Positions 5,190 to 11,848 of a DNA stretch of 11,848 bases are shown here, piece by piece. The translations under genes were made by a program, and so were the position numbers. The stretch is from an uncultured Collinsella sp. GTDB lineage: Bacteria; Actinomycetota; Coriobacteriia; Coriobacteriales; Coriobacteriaceae. The stretch covers positions 1-11,848 of the forward strand of contig CATWID010000054.1 of NCBI GenBank assembly GCA_958350755.1. Reading direction: 5' to 3'. Position 1 is the stretch's first letter, and each line of letters opens with the position of its first letter. A model generated the notes under the pieces. The model had not been told where the DNA came from. It worked only from the letters and a program-made list of their open reading frames with translations, and did not search any database.

Positions 5190-6539
5190 CTAAGACTCGA
5201 TATAGTCTTTGAGCTTGCTGCTGCGGCTCGGGTGGCGGAGCTTGGCCAAGGTCTTGGACTCGATCTGGCGGATACGCTCGCGCGTGACGCCAAACTCGCG
5301 GCCGACTTCCTCGAGCGTGCGGGGATGCCCGTCGACAAGGCCAAAGCGCAGCTCGATAACCTTGCGCTCACGATCGGCAAGCGAGTCGAGCACCTGAGTG
5401 AGTTGCTCCTGCAGCATGGAGAAGCTGGCGGCATCGGGCGGAACGATAGCCTGGGAGTCCTCGATAAAGTCGCCCAGCTGGGAATCCTCTTCCTCGCCGA
5501 TGGGGGTCTCAAGCGACACGGGCTCCTGCGAGATCTTCTGGATCTCGCGGACGCGGTCGGCGCTCATGTCCATCTCGGCACCGATCTCCTCGGGGGTCGG
5601 GTCGCGACCCAGGTCCTGAAGGAGCTGGCGCTGCACGCGGACGAGCTTGTTGATAGTCTCGACCATATGCACGGGAATACGGATGGTACGGGCCTGGTCG
5701 GCGATAGCGCGCGTAATGGCCTGACGGATCCACCACGTGGCGTACGTGGAGAACTTGAAGCCCTTCTGGTAGTCGAACTTCTCGACGGCGCGAATCAGAC
5801 CGAGGTTACCCTCCTGGATCAGGTCAAGGAACAGCATGCCGCGGCCGACATAGCGCTTGGCGATGGAGACGACCAGACGCAGGTTTGCGCTGATGAGTGC
5901 CTGCTTAGCTTCGAGGCCGACGTTCTCAATGCGCGTAAGACGACGCATCTCGGCACGCGTGAGCTCGAGCTCACCGGCATCGGCGGCCTCGAGCTTCTCG
6001 GTGGCCTCAAGACCGGCCTCGATCTTCATGGCCAGATCGACCTCTTCGGAGGCGGTCAGCAGGTCGACCTTGCCGATCTCTTTGAGGTACATACGAACCG
6101 GATCGCCGGTCAGCATCACCGTGGAGGCATCGATGCCACGCACGCGGGAGCGTGAACGGGACGTGCGCACGGTGCGCTTCTTCTTGCTCTTGGAAGAACC
6201 CATCTCGGCATCGGCCTGACGGGCCATCTTGAGCTCGTGATCGTCGAGCGAGCCGGAATCGTGCTCGTCGTCGTCATCGAAATCGTCAGTATCGGTATCG
6301 TTATCGTCATCGTCGACGTCCATGGGGGCGTCGTCGTTACCGCTCGCGGAGATAATCTGGATGCCGCTGTTGCGCAGCGCGGAATACACCGCGGTGAGCT
6401 GCTCGTCAGAAACATCGATATCCTTCAGGGCGACCTGAATCTCGTCCTCGGTTACCGAAGTCCTGTTTGAGCCGTTGCCCATGAGCTTTGCAACGTAGGA
6501 TTCCAGCCCAGTACCCGTGCTCTCAGTCTTTTTTGGCAC
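5190..6539 (-). CDS. rpoD: Primary RNA polymerase sigma factor RpoD/SigA
   Basis: This 449-residue sigma-70 directs RNA polymerase to housekeeping promoters. An N-terminal region 1.1-like segment is followed by an acidic tract rich in Asp (about 74-94) and a basic Lys/Arg/Ser tract (about 116-135). Region 1.2 starts near DPVRMYLKEIG (146-156). Region 2 includes NLRLVVSIAKRYVGRG, the core-binding DLIQEGNLGLIRAVEKFD, and the -10-reading YATWWIRQAITRAI (266-279). Region 3 (RIPVHMVETINKL) follows, and region 4.2 TLEEVGREFGVTRERIRQIE (408-427) reads the -35. The GTG at 6539 is preferred because AAGGGAG (6545-6551) lies five bases upstream; an in-frame ATG at 6554 would put this signal inside the gene. 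It follows dnaG by 110 bases, with no terminator between. Confidence 0.97.
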   Translation of the reverse strand: MPKKTESTGTGLESYVAKLMGNGSNRTSVTEDEIQVALKDIDVSDEQLTAVYSALRNSGIQIISASGNDDAPMDVDDDDNDTDTDDFDDDDEHDSGSLDDHELKMARQADAEMGSSKSKKKRTVRTSRSRSRVRGIDASTVMLTGDPVRMYLKEIGKVDLLTASEEVDLAMKIEAGLEATEKLEAADAGELELTRAEMRRLTRIENVGLEAKQALISANLRLVVSIAKRYVGRGMLFLDLIQEGNLGLIRAVEKFDYQKGFKFSTYATWWIRQAITRAIADQARTIRIPVHMVETINKLVRVQRQLLQDLGRDPTPEEIGAEMDMSADRVREIQKISQEPVSLETPIGEEEDSQLGDFIEDSQAIVPPDAASFSMLQEQLTQVLDSLADRERKVIELRFGLVDGHPRTLEEVGREFGVTRERIRQIESKTLAKLRHPSRSSKLKDYIES

Positions 6540-6544
6540 AGATT

Positions 6545-6551
6545 CTCCCTT
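6545..6551 (-). promoter_or_regulatory. Shine-Dalgarno of rpoD (decides a GTG start)
   Basis: AAGGGAG on the minus strand ends five bases before the GTG at 6539. The alternative ATG at 6554 has no comparable signal. A small 5-bp hairpin AGTCC-TGT-GGACT (6555-6567 on the plus axis) sits just upstream and is of unknown meaning. Confidence 0.75.
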
Positions 6552-6649
6552 CATAGTCCACAGGACTCATTACTTTAGCACACACATTGACGTCTATACC
6601 CAAAAAGAGGACTGGATATAGGCGAGAATACGCTGCTTGACCACAACAT

Positions 6650-8758
6650 CTAGGCCTGTTCGGTGCCCGCGGTCTCCAGACCAATCAAACGGAACGGGTC
6701 CGCCACGCCGCCGATAGACTTTTGCAGCTCGCGTTGACGCTGCGAATCCTGCGCGGCCTGCACGGTCAGCGCGCGACGGGCCTCATCATCGAGCGAACGG
6801 TCCTGGCGCAGCTTGGCCTGTGCGGCACGCATGCGGCGCTTGATGGTGTAGAGCTCGAGCGTATCAAGCATAAACACGATGTTCGTCTCGGTGGGGTGCT
6901 TGCTCGTCGCCGAGATGCGCCCGGCACTCACAAGCGTTGCCGCCTCGGGACACACCGAGCGCGCCGCATCCATGCAGGCTGCAGGATCGGTTCCCGGCGG
7001 CGTTGCCAGAACGGCCCATGCGATGGACTCGTGACGTGGGTCAACCCACTCGATAGAGCAGATGCGGTCGGCATACGTGCGGAACAGGTCGGGGTAGCTC
7101 GTGAGCATCGTCAACAGCTCGCGCTCCCCTGCCAAGGACTTGCGCTCAAGATCAGTAAGAACCATCGGCGCCGCCGCAGCCGGAGCGCCCGAACCATCAG
7201 TCACAGGCGCAGCACCCATACCATCAGGCACATCGATCGGCGGCAGGTCGTCGACGACCTCCACGGGCGCGGCACCGTAGGCATCGAGCGGGACGTAGTC
7301 ATACGGCTCTTCTTCGACCGGCGCGGACACCGGCGGCGTCGCGCCCGATGCCCAAGCACCGCGAGATGCCCCCTGCGAACCAGACGTCCGACCGCCCGCG
7401 CTACCAGAGCGCTCGGCTTGCGCCCGCTGGCGTTCATAGTTCTGCTCACGACGTCGTTCCGCATCTTCGCGCTTGGCGACATCGCGAAACACGCGACCCG
7501 AACTCGCGCGAACCGTCTCCAGATCCAAACCCAGCAGATCGGCAATCTGAATAAAGTATGTGTCGATCATATAGCTATCGCGCAGCGGATAGATAAGCGT
7601 CAGCGCATCTTCCAGCGCCTTGGCACGACCGCCCGGCGTGGTGATGTCACTCGACTCCTGCAGCGAACGGTAGACAAAGTCCATGAGCGGCTCGGCAGCG
7701 TCGATGCGCGCCTGAAGCTCCTGTCCACCATGCGCTGTGATGAACTCCATGGGGTCGTTGCCGTCGGGCAGCACCACGCAGCGCAGGTCCATCGAATCCT
7801 GCTCGATAAATTGAATCGCGCGACGGGCGGCCTTCTGGCCCGCGGCATCGCCATCGAACATATACACGATACGCTTGGCAAAGCGGGTGAGCGTCTTGAC
7901 GTGATGCTCCGTGAGCGCGGTGCCCAGCGTGGCGACAACGTTTTTGATCCCCGCCTCCCAGCAGGCGATGCAATCGGTATAGCCCTCCACCACGATGGCC
8001 GTATCCTGCGCGACGATAAACTCCTTGGCCCAGTTAAAGCCATAGAGGTTTCGCTTTTTTTGGAACACGCTCGTCTCGGCGGTGTTGAGGTACTTGGGTT
8101 GGCCGTCACCCATGATGCGCCCGCCAAAGGCAATGTTGTGACCCTGCTCGTCAAAGATGGGAAACATCACGCGGTCGTAGAAGCGGTCGGCAAGCTGCCC
8201 GCGCCCGCGGCTCACGGCAACGTTGGCGTCGATCATCTCCTGCGGGGTAAAACCCGCCTGGGACAGGTGCGACACCAGCGCGTTGCGGCCCGGTGCAAAG
8301 CCCAGGCAGTAGCGGCGGCAGACGTCGCCACCCATACCACGGCTGGCAAAGTACTCGCGTGGACGGCCGTCCTTACCGCGCATAAGCATGGTGTGGTAGA
8401 ACTGAGCGGTCTCGGCACACAGATCGTAGATGCGGGCACGCTTGGTACCGCGCTCGCGACGATCTCCGGTGTCATGCAGCTCAATACCCGCACGATCGGC
8501 CAAATAGCGGATTGACTCGGGAAAGCTCAGGTTCTCGCGCTTCATGATATAGGTGAAGACGTCGCCACCCTCGCCGCAGCCAAAGCAATGCCACACCTGT
8601 GTGGCAGGGATAATGTGGAAGGACGGCGTCTTTTCGCCATGAAAGGGGCAGCAACCCCAAAACTCATGGCCGCGGGGCTTGAGCTCAACCGTTTCCTGCA
8701 CGATAGCAACTAGGTCGGACGCAGCGCGTACCTGGTCTTTTTCCTCATCGCTAATCAC
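6650..8758 (-). CDS. dnaG: DNA primase DnaG
   Basis: The 702-residue primase makes RNA primers for the replication fork and docks on the replicative helicase. The N-terminal CHC2 zinc finger has C37, H40, C58 and C61 (CPFH and CFGC), with GEKTPSF between them. The TOPRIM catalytic core has VVEGYTD (256-262, with catalytic E258) and DGDAAG (302-307, with metal-binding D302 and D304). A linker of about 100 residues rich in Gly, Ala, Pro and acidic residues (about 434-533) separates the core from a helical C-terminal helicase-binding domain. I chose the GTG at 8758 because MISDEEKDQVRAASDLV matches the family start and AGGGGGTGGG lies about five bases upstream. The longer frame to 8824 runs back into ribF. 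The start overlaps the ribF stop by 8 bases. Confidence 0.96.
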   Translation of the reverse strand: MISDEEKDQVRAASDLVAIVQETVELKPRGHEFWGCCPFHGEKTPSFHIIPATQVWHCFGCGEGGDVFTYIMKRENLSFPESIRYLADRAGIELHDTGDRRERGTKRARIYDLCAETAQFYHTMLMRGKDGRPREYFASRGMGGDVCRRYCLGFAPGRNALVSHLSQAGFTPQEMIDANVAVSRGRGQLADRFYDRVMFPIFDEQGHNIAFGGRIMGDGQPKYLNTAETSVFQKKRNLYGFNWAKEFIVAQDTAIVVEGYTDCIACWEAGIKNVVATLGTALTEHHVKTLTRFAKRIVYMFDGDAAGQKAARRAIQFIEQDSMDLRCVVLPDGNDPMEFITAHGGQELQARIDAAEPLMDFVYRSLQESSDITTPGGRAKALEDALTLIYPLRDSYMIDTYFIQIADLLGLDLETVRASSGRVFRDVAKREDAERRREQNYERQRAQAERSGSAGGRTSGSQGASRGAWASGATPPVSAPVEEEPYDYVPLDAYGAAPVEVVDDLPPIDVPDGMGAAPVTDGSGAPAAAAPMVLTDLERKSLAGERELLTMLTSYPDLFRTYADRICSIEWVDPRHESIAWAVLATPPGTDPAACMDAARSVCPEAATLVSAGRISATSKHPTETNIVFMLDTLELYTIKRRMRAAQAKLRQDRSLDDEARRALTVQAAQDSQRQRELQKSIGGVADPFRLIGLETAGTEQA

Positions 8759-9758
8759 GGATGCCCACCCCCTGCTCACCCAAGTTGTGACGAATGTCCT
8801 CGATATTACCCTCGACGGTCGCAATCAACTCATCCAGCGAATCGAACACACGCGAGGGACGCAGCCAGCGCGTAAACGCCAGCGAAACGGAAGCGCCGTA
8901 CAGGTCGCCCGTATAACCAATTAAGTTAGCCTCGAGATGCGATGAAGCGGCATCGTCGGCATACGTCGGCGGCAGGCCGACATTAACGGCAGCGGGCCAC
9001 GCGATGTCATCGACGAGCACCAGACCCTCATACACACCATCGGCAGGCACCTGAATGCCGTCGGGAACCTGCAGGTTTGCCGTGGGAAAGCCCATGTCAG
9101 AACCCTCGTGACGGCCACGAATAACACCGCCACGCAGCATATACGGGCGGCCGAGCAACTCAGCAGCAAGCTCCACATGGCCCTGTCCCAGCTCATGACG
9201 AATGCGGGTGGCGCAAATGGCCTCACCGCCCTCGCAAAGCAGGTCGTGACCATACACGTCAACGCCGCGCTCGGAACCCCAAGAGCGCATCTCGGCAACA
9301 CCAGAAGCACCGCCACGACCCAGCCTAAAGTCGCTGCCAACGCGAATCGAACGAATGTCGACCACGCGTGACAGCAGTGCGAGAAAACCGACATGGTCGA
9401 GTGCCGCAACCTCAGGCGTAAAGGGAACGGCCACCACCGCATCGACCCCGGTCTGAGCCAAGGCATGTAGACGGTCGGCCGTCGTCATCAATTTTTGAGC
9501 GGGCGAAGGACTCACCACAACGTCCGGATCGGGATCGAAAGTGACCACGACCGCCTTACAGCCATGGGCACGGGCGTCACGGACAAGCGCCGCAATGAGC
9601 TCCTGGTGTCCACGGTGCACGCCATCGAACACGCCAATGGCGATCGAGGCAGCACCCAGGTGCTCACACTTATCAAACGCATCGGCAGTAACGATGTGAG
9701 CCTCGTCCGACTCGCCCGCGAAAAAAATACGCGCGAGCTCGTGAGCGGACAACATCAT
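8751..9758 (-). CDS. ribF: Bifunctional riboflavin kinase / FAD synthetase RibF
   Basis: This 335-residue enzyme phosphorylates riboflavin to FMN and adenylylates FMN to FAD. The N-terminal FAD synthetase (nucleotidyltransferase) domain has GVFDGVHRGHQ (42-52), the phosphate-binding HxGH-type signature, and CATRIRHELGQG (182-193) in place of the usual ISSTRIR. LLGRPY (201-206) marks the domain boundary. The C-terminal riboflavin kinase domain has the Mg/ATP loop GFPTANL (223-229) and a YTGDLYG segment (282-288). The start lies in ATGATG overlapping the truB stop, at 9758 (4-base overlap) or 9755. Its stop is overlapped by dnaG. The truB-ribF pair is a common bacterial neighbourhood. Confidence 0.96.
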   Translation of the reverse strand: MMLSAHELARIFFAGESDEAHIVTADAFDKCEHLGAASIAIGVFDGVHRGHQELIAALVRDARAHGCKAVVVTFDPDPDVVVSPSPAQKLMTTADRLHALAQTGVDAVVAVPFTPEVAALDHVGFLALLSRVVDIRSIRVGSDFRLGRGGASGVAEMRSWGSERGVDVYGHDLLCEGGEAICATRIRHELGQGHVELAAELLGRPYMLRGGVIRGRHEGSDMGFPTANLQVPDGIQVPADGVYEGLVLVDDIAWPAAVNVGLPPTYADDAASSHLEANLIGYTGDLYGASVSLAFTRWLRPSRVFDSLDELIATVEGNIEDIRHNLGEQGVGIRD

Positions 9759-10687
9759 CGAACACCGCCGATGGCCTGCGGAAAGACATGCTCCATGACA
9801 AAGCGGCCACCCTCGATGCGGGCGAGCGCCTTGAGTCCCCCATCGAGCACCAACGCAAACGGCGCCTTCGAGGCATCAAAATCGGCAAGCGCACGCTCAA
9901 CGGGAATGCGTCGGCCGCAGAGCAGGTCGTCGGCAAGATTGCCCGGCAAGTCAACACGCGTGGCGCCCAGGGCCGCAATGGGATCCAGGGCAAAGCCAGC
10001 CGCGGACTCGGGAGAAAGCTCCTCGACCGTATGACAAGCGCCAATGGAAACAACACCGGAGGCCGTGCGGCGCAGCGCGGAAATGTGCGCGGCGCTTTCG
10101 CAGGCGCGGCCCAAATCGCGAGCGAGCGCACGGATATAGGTACCCTTGCTCACTGAGAACGCCACGGTCCACACACACGTATCACCTTCGCCTCCCACGG
10201 CGATCAGGTCGGCGGCATAGACCTCGACGGGGCGCGGAGGTAGGTCCACCGCATTGCCCTCGCGAGCAGACTTGTAGGCGCGAACGCCATTGACCGAGAT
10301 AGCCGAAAACGCCGGCGGCACCTGCATCTGCGGACCCAGCATAGCGGCCAAGCGCTCACGGGCATAGGCAGGATCGCGGAGCTCGTTGGCAACAGCCACC
10401 GTGCGGACCGCCTCGCCCTCCGCATCATCGGTATTGGTCTCGGCGCCAAACGAAATGTCGGCGACATAGCTTTTGGTATCGAGGGTTAGCATGCCCAGCA
10501 GACGGGTGGCCTGGCCCACACCCACCACCATGACACCCGATGCCATGGGGTCGAGCGTGCCGGCATGGCCGACGCGCCGCTCATGGAGGGCGCGTCGGCA
10601 TTTCGAAACCACATCGTGGGACGTGCAGCCCACCGGCTTATCGACGGCGAGCAGCATATTCAGTTGAGAAGGCGTACGACGAGCCAT
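9755..10687 (-). CDS. truB: tRNA pseudouridine(55) synthase TruB
   Basis: TruB isomerises U55 in the T loop of most tRNAs to pseudouridine and also helps tRNA folding. The 310 residues match the family. AVDKPVGCTSHDVV (14-27) is the usual opening, GHAGTLDPMASG (40-51) carries the catalytic Asp (D46), SYVADISFG (73-81) holds the conserved Tyr (Y74), and PPAFSAISVNGVRAY (124-138) and KGTYIRALARDLG (181-193) complete the set of conserved blocks. The C-terminal ~80 residues look like a divergent PUA-type RNA-binding end. The ATG at 10687 has only a weak GGATGG upstream and lies 15 bases after nrnA. An internal ATG at codon 11 would also begin near the family core, so the start is less certain than the identity. 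Confidence 0.96.
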   Translation of the reverse strand: MARRTPSQLNMLLAVDKPVGCTSHDVVSKCRRALHERRVGHAGTLDPMASGVMVVGVGQATRLLGMLTLDTKSYVADISFGAETNTDDAEGEAVRTVAVANELRDPAYARERLAAMLGPQMQVPPAFSAISVNGVRAYKSAREGNAVDLPPRPVEVYAADLIAVGGEGDTCVWTVAFSVSKGTYIRALARDLGRACESAAHISALRRTASGVVSIGACHTVEELSPESAAGFALDPIAALGATRVDLPGNLADDLLCGRRIPVERALADFDASKAPFALVLDGGLKALARIEGGRFVMEHVFPQAIGGVR

Positions 10688-10702
10688 GTACCATCCAAAA
10701 AG

Positions 10703-11746
10703 TTAAAGCTCGACGGTCACCGAAGCGGGATCCTCCCCCACCAGCTCGGCCAGCATGGGAAGTGCCACGGTAAGCGTCTCGAGAATCGTTCCGTTGTTGG
10801 AGAAACCGGCGGCAGCGGGATGTCCGCCTCCGCCAAAGGCAGCAGCGATCTCGGACACGTTGAGGTCGCCCTTGGAGCGCAGGTTGCCGCGCACCTTGGT
10901 ATCGCCCTCAATGCCCTTCAGGAACAGACAGACCTCGACGCCCATCACCGAGCGCACCACGTCAACCAGACCATCGCACTCGTCCGAGGTGACACCGCAG
11001 GCCTCAAGGTCACTCTGGTACGCGTAGCTATACGCGACGCGCCCGTGGGCCACCGTCTTAATGCGGCCCATAACGATGGACTTGAGGTGCAAAAACTCAA
11101 CGCGCATGCTCTGGTAAACCTCGAGTGCCACACGCGCCGGATCGGCACCGTGGGCAACCAGACGCGAGGCTGCATGGAACGCGGCTGCATCGGCGTTTTG
11201 GTACTGAAAACGACCGGTATCGGTAACCAAGCCACACAGCAGGCAGGTCGCAACGCCATCACGTGCGACAATGCCGCAATTGTCCAAGAAGCGGTCGATG
11301 ATCATGGCGCAGGCTGCAGCTTCGACGCGCCTCAGGCTGAGCTCGGCAAACTCCTCGCGCGCCGGATGGTGATCGAAGCACACCACATGCTTGGAGCGAC
11401 GAAGCACCTCGGCGGAATTATTGAGACGCTCGACGACCGGCACGTCCACCGAGATGAACAGGTCCGGATTGCCGGTATACGCAGATGCCGGTACCAGGCG
11501 ATCGGAGCCTTCCATAAAGCGGTAGATGCGCGGAACCGGATCATCGTCTGCCAGCAGCAGGGCAATGTCCTTGTTAGGGAAAAACTTCATAAGCGAGAGG
11601 CCCAGACCCAACACGGAGCCCAGGGCGTCGCCATCGGGAGAAGTGTGTCCCGAAATCGCAATGGAGGACGCACCCTCGATGAGCTCGAGGATGCGTCGCT
11701 GAATATCTGCAGACTCGCACGAGGCGAGGTCGGCGGAATTAGTCAT
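10703..11746 (-). CDS. nrnA: DHH/DHHA1 phosphoesterase, NrnA-like (nanoRNase / pAp phosphatase)
   Basis: This 347-residue protein has the DHH-DHHA1 layout of NrnA, which degrades short oligoribonucleotides and often 3'-phosphoadenosine-5'-phosphate. The DHH metal site is complete: SGHTSPDGDALGS (32-44, with H34, D38 and D40), D101 in SVDVP, the DHH triad itself (125-127), and TDTGRF (175-180). The substrate-binding DHHA1 domain carries GGGGHPAAAGF (305-315). The start at 11746 is supported by AGGAGG (11756-11761) nine bases upstream, and it overlaps the previous stop by 8 bases. The rbfA-nrnA-truB order is common in Gram-positive bacteria. Whether pAp, nanoRNA or both are substrates here cannot be told from sequence. 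Confidence 0.93.
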   Translation of the reverse strand: MTNSADLASCESADIQRRILELIEGASSIAISGHTSPDGDALGSVLGLGLSLMKFFPNKDIALLLADDDPVPRIYRFMEGSDRLVPASAYTGNPDLFISVDVPVVERLNNSAEVLRRSKHVVCFDHHPAREEFAELSLRRVEAAACAMIIDRFLDNCGIVARDGVATCLLCGLVTDTGRFQYQNADAAAFHAASRLVAHGADPARVALEVYQSMRVEFLHLKSIVMGRIKTVAHGRVAYSYAYQSDLEACGVTSDECDGLVDVVRSVMGVEVCLFLKGIEGDTKVRGNLRSKGDLNVSEIAAAFGGGGHPAAAGFSNNGTILETLTVALPMLAELVGEDPASVTVEL

Positions 11747-11848
11747 CTAAAGCTGCCTCCTGGGCGGCATCCGTTATCGGATAGCCGTCCTCGTCCTTTT
11801 CGATCGCAAGCGTGGCGGGAACGTTTTCCAGCGCACGCGTGATGCGCT
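11739..11848 (-). CDS. rbfA: Probable 3' end of ribosome-binding factor A (RbfA), cut by window edge
   Basis: The last 36 codons of a gene end in TAA at 11739. The visible part (RITRALENVPATLAIEK and then an acidic tail ending in EAALDD) has no diagnostic motif. Position directly before nrnA-truB-ribF makes RbfA, a late 30S maturation and cold-shock factor, by far the likeliest product, because rbfA precedes this group in many Gram-positive genomes. RbfA itself often ends in a variable, charged tail. The stop overlaps the nrnA start by 8 bases, and the nrnA Shine-Dalgarno sequence lies inside it. The identity is inferred from context. Confidence 0.5.
   Translation of the reverse strand, partial: RITRALENVPATLAIEKDEDGYPITDAAQEAALDD

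Noticed and set aside
6540..6649. A promoter in the dnaG-rpoD gap
   Set aside because: Several AT-rich hexamers (TATAGA, TAAAGT) occur on the minus strand, but none has a -35 partner at acceptable spacing.
6722..8515. A 597-codon open frame on the plus strand
   Set aside because: It is a shadow of dnaG in a GC-rich genome. dnaG has a full set of primase motifs in the opposite frame.
10565..11842. A 425-codon open frame on the plus strand
   Set aside because: It crosses the nrnA-truB boundary antisense to both and has no recognisable protein features.

Overview
The window is ordinary, densely packed core genome from a high-GC Gram-positive bacterium. The gene order, the acidic-then-basic leader of the primary sigma factor, and the presence of both an Asp23/FakA pair and an infB-cluster tail suggest an actinobacterium of the class Coriobacteriia, perhaps close to Collinsella. 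That assignment rests on gene content and order and was not checked by any search. Every protein gene and the single tRNA lie on the minus strand, so transcription runs from high to low coordinates.

Block 1, 11848 down to 5190, is one tight run: the 3' end of a probable rbfA, nrnA (DHH phosphoesterase), truB (tRNA pseudouridine 55 synthase), ribF (riboflavin kinase/FAD synthetase), dnaG (primase) and rpoD (primary sigma factor). Genes overlap by 4 to 8 bases or sit 15 bases apart, except for a 110-base gap before rpoD. The block joins the end of the nusA-infB-rbfA type translation cluster to the dnaG-rpoD pair of the classical macromolecular synthesis operon.

Block 2, 5189 to 4808, is a non-coding interval of about 380 bases and the most unusual part of the window. 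In the direction of transcription it holds a perfect 12-bp hairpin directly behind rpoD, a 99-base imperfect hairpin with about 40 pairs, a near-perfect 44-bp palindrome fused to a 27-bp tandem repeat, and a strong AT-rich promoter. That promoter drives tRNA-Asn(GTT), which is followed at once by a textbook intrinsic terminator.

Block 3, 4538 down to 1, is asp23 (YloU-like), fakA (YloV-like fatty acid kinase subunit), recG (branch-migrating helicase) and the 5' part of rsmD (16S rRNA m2G966 methyltransferase, cut by the window edge). These probably form one operon.

I found no CRISPR array, prophage, transposase gene, toxin-antitoxin pair or defence gene. The protein-coding part needs no new system to explain it. 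The candidate novelty is the set of structured repeats between rpoD and tRNA-Asn.
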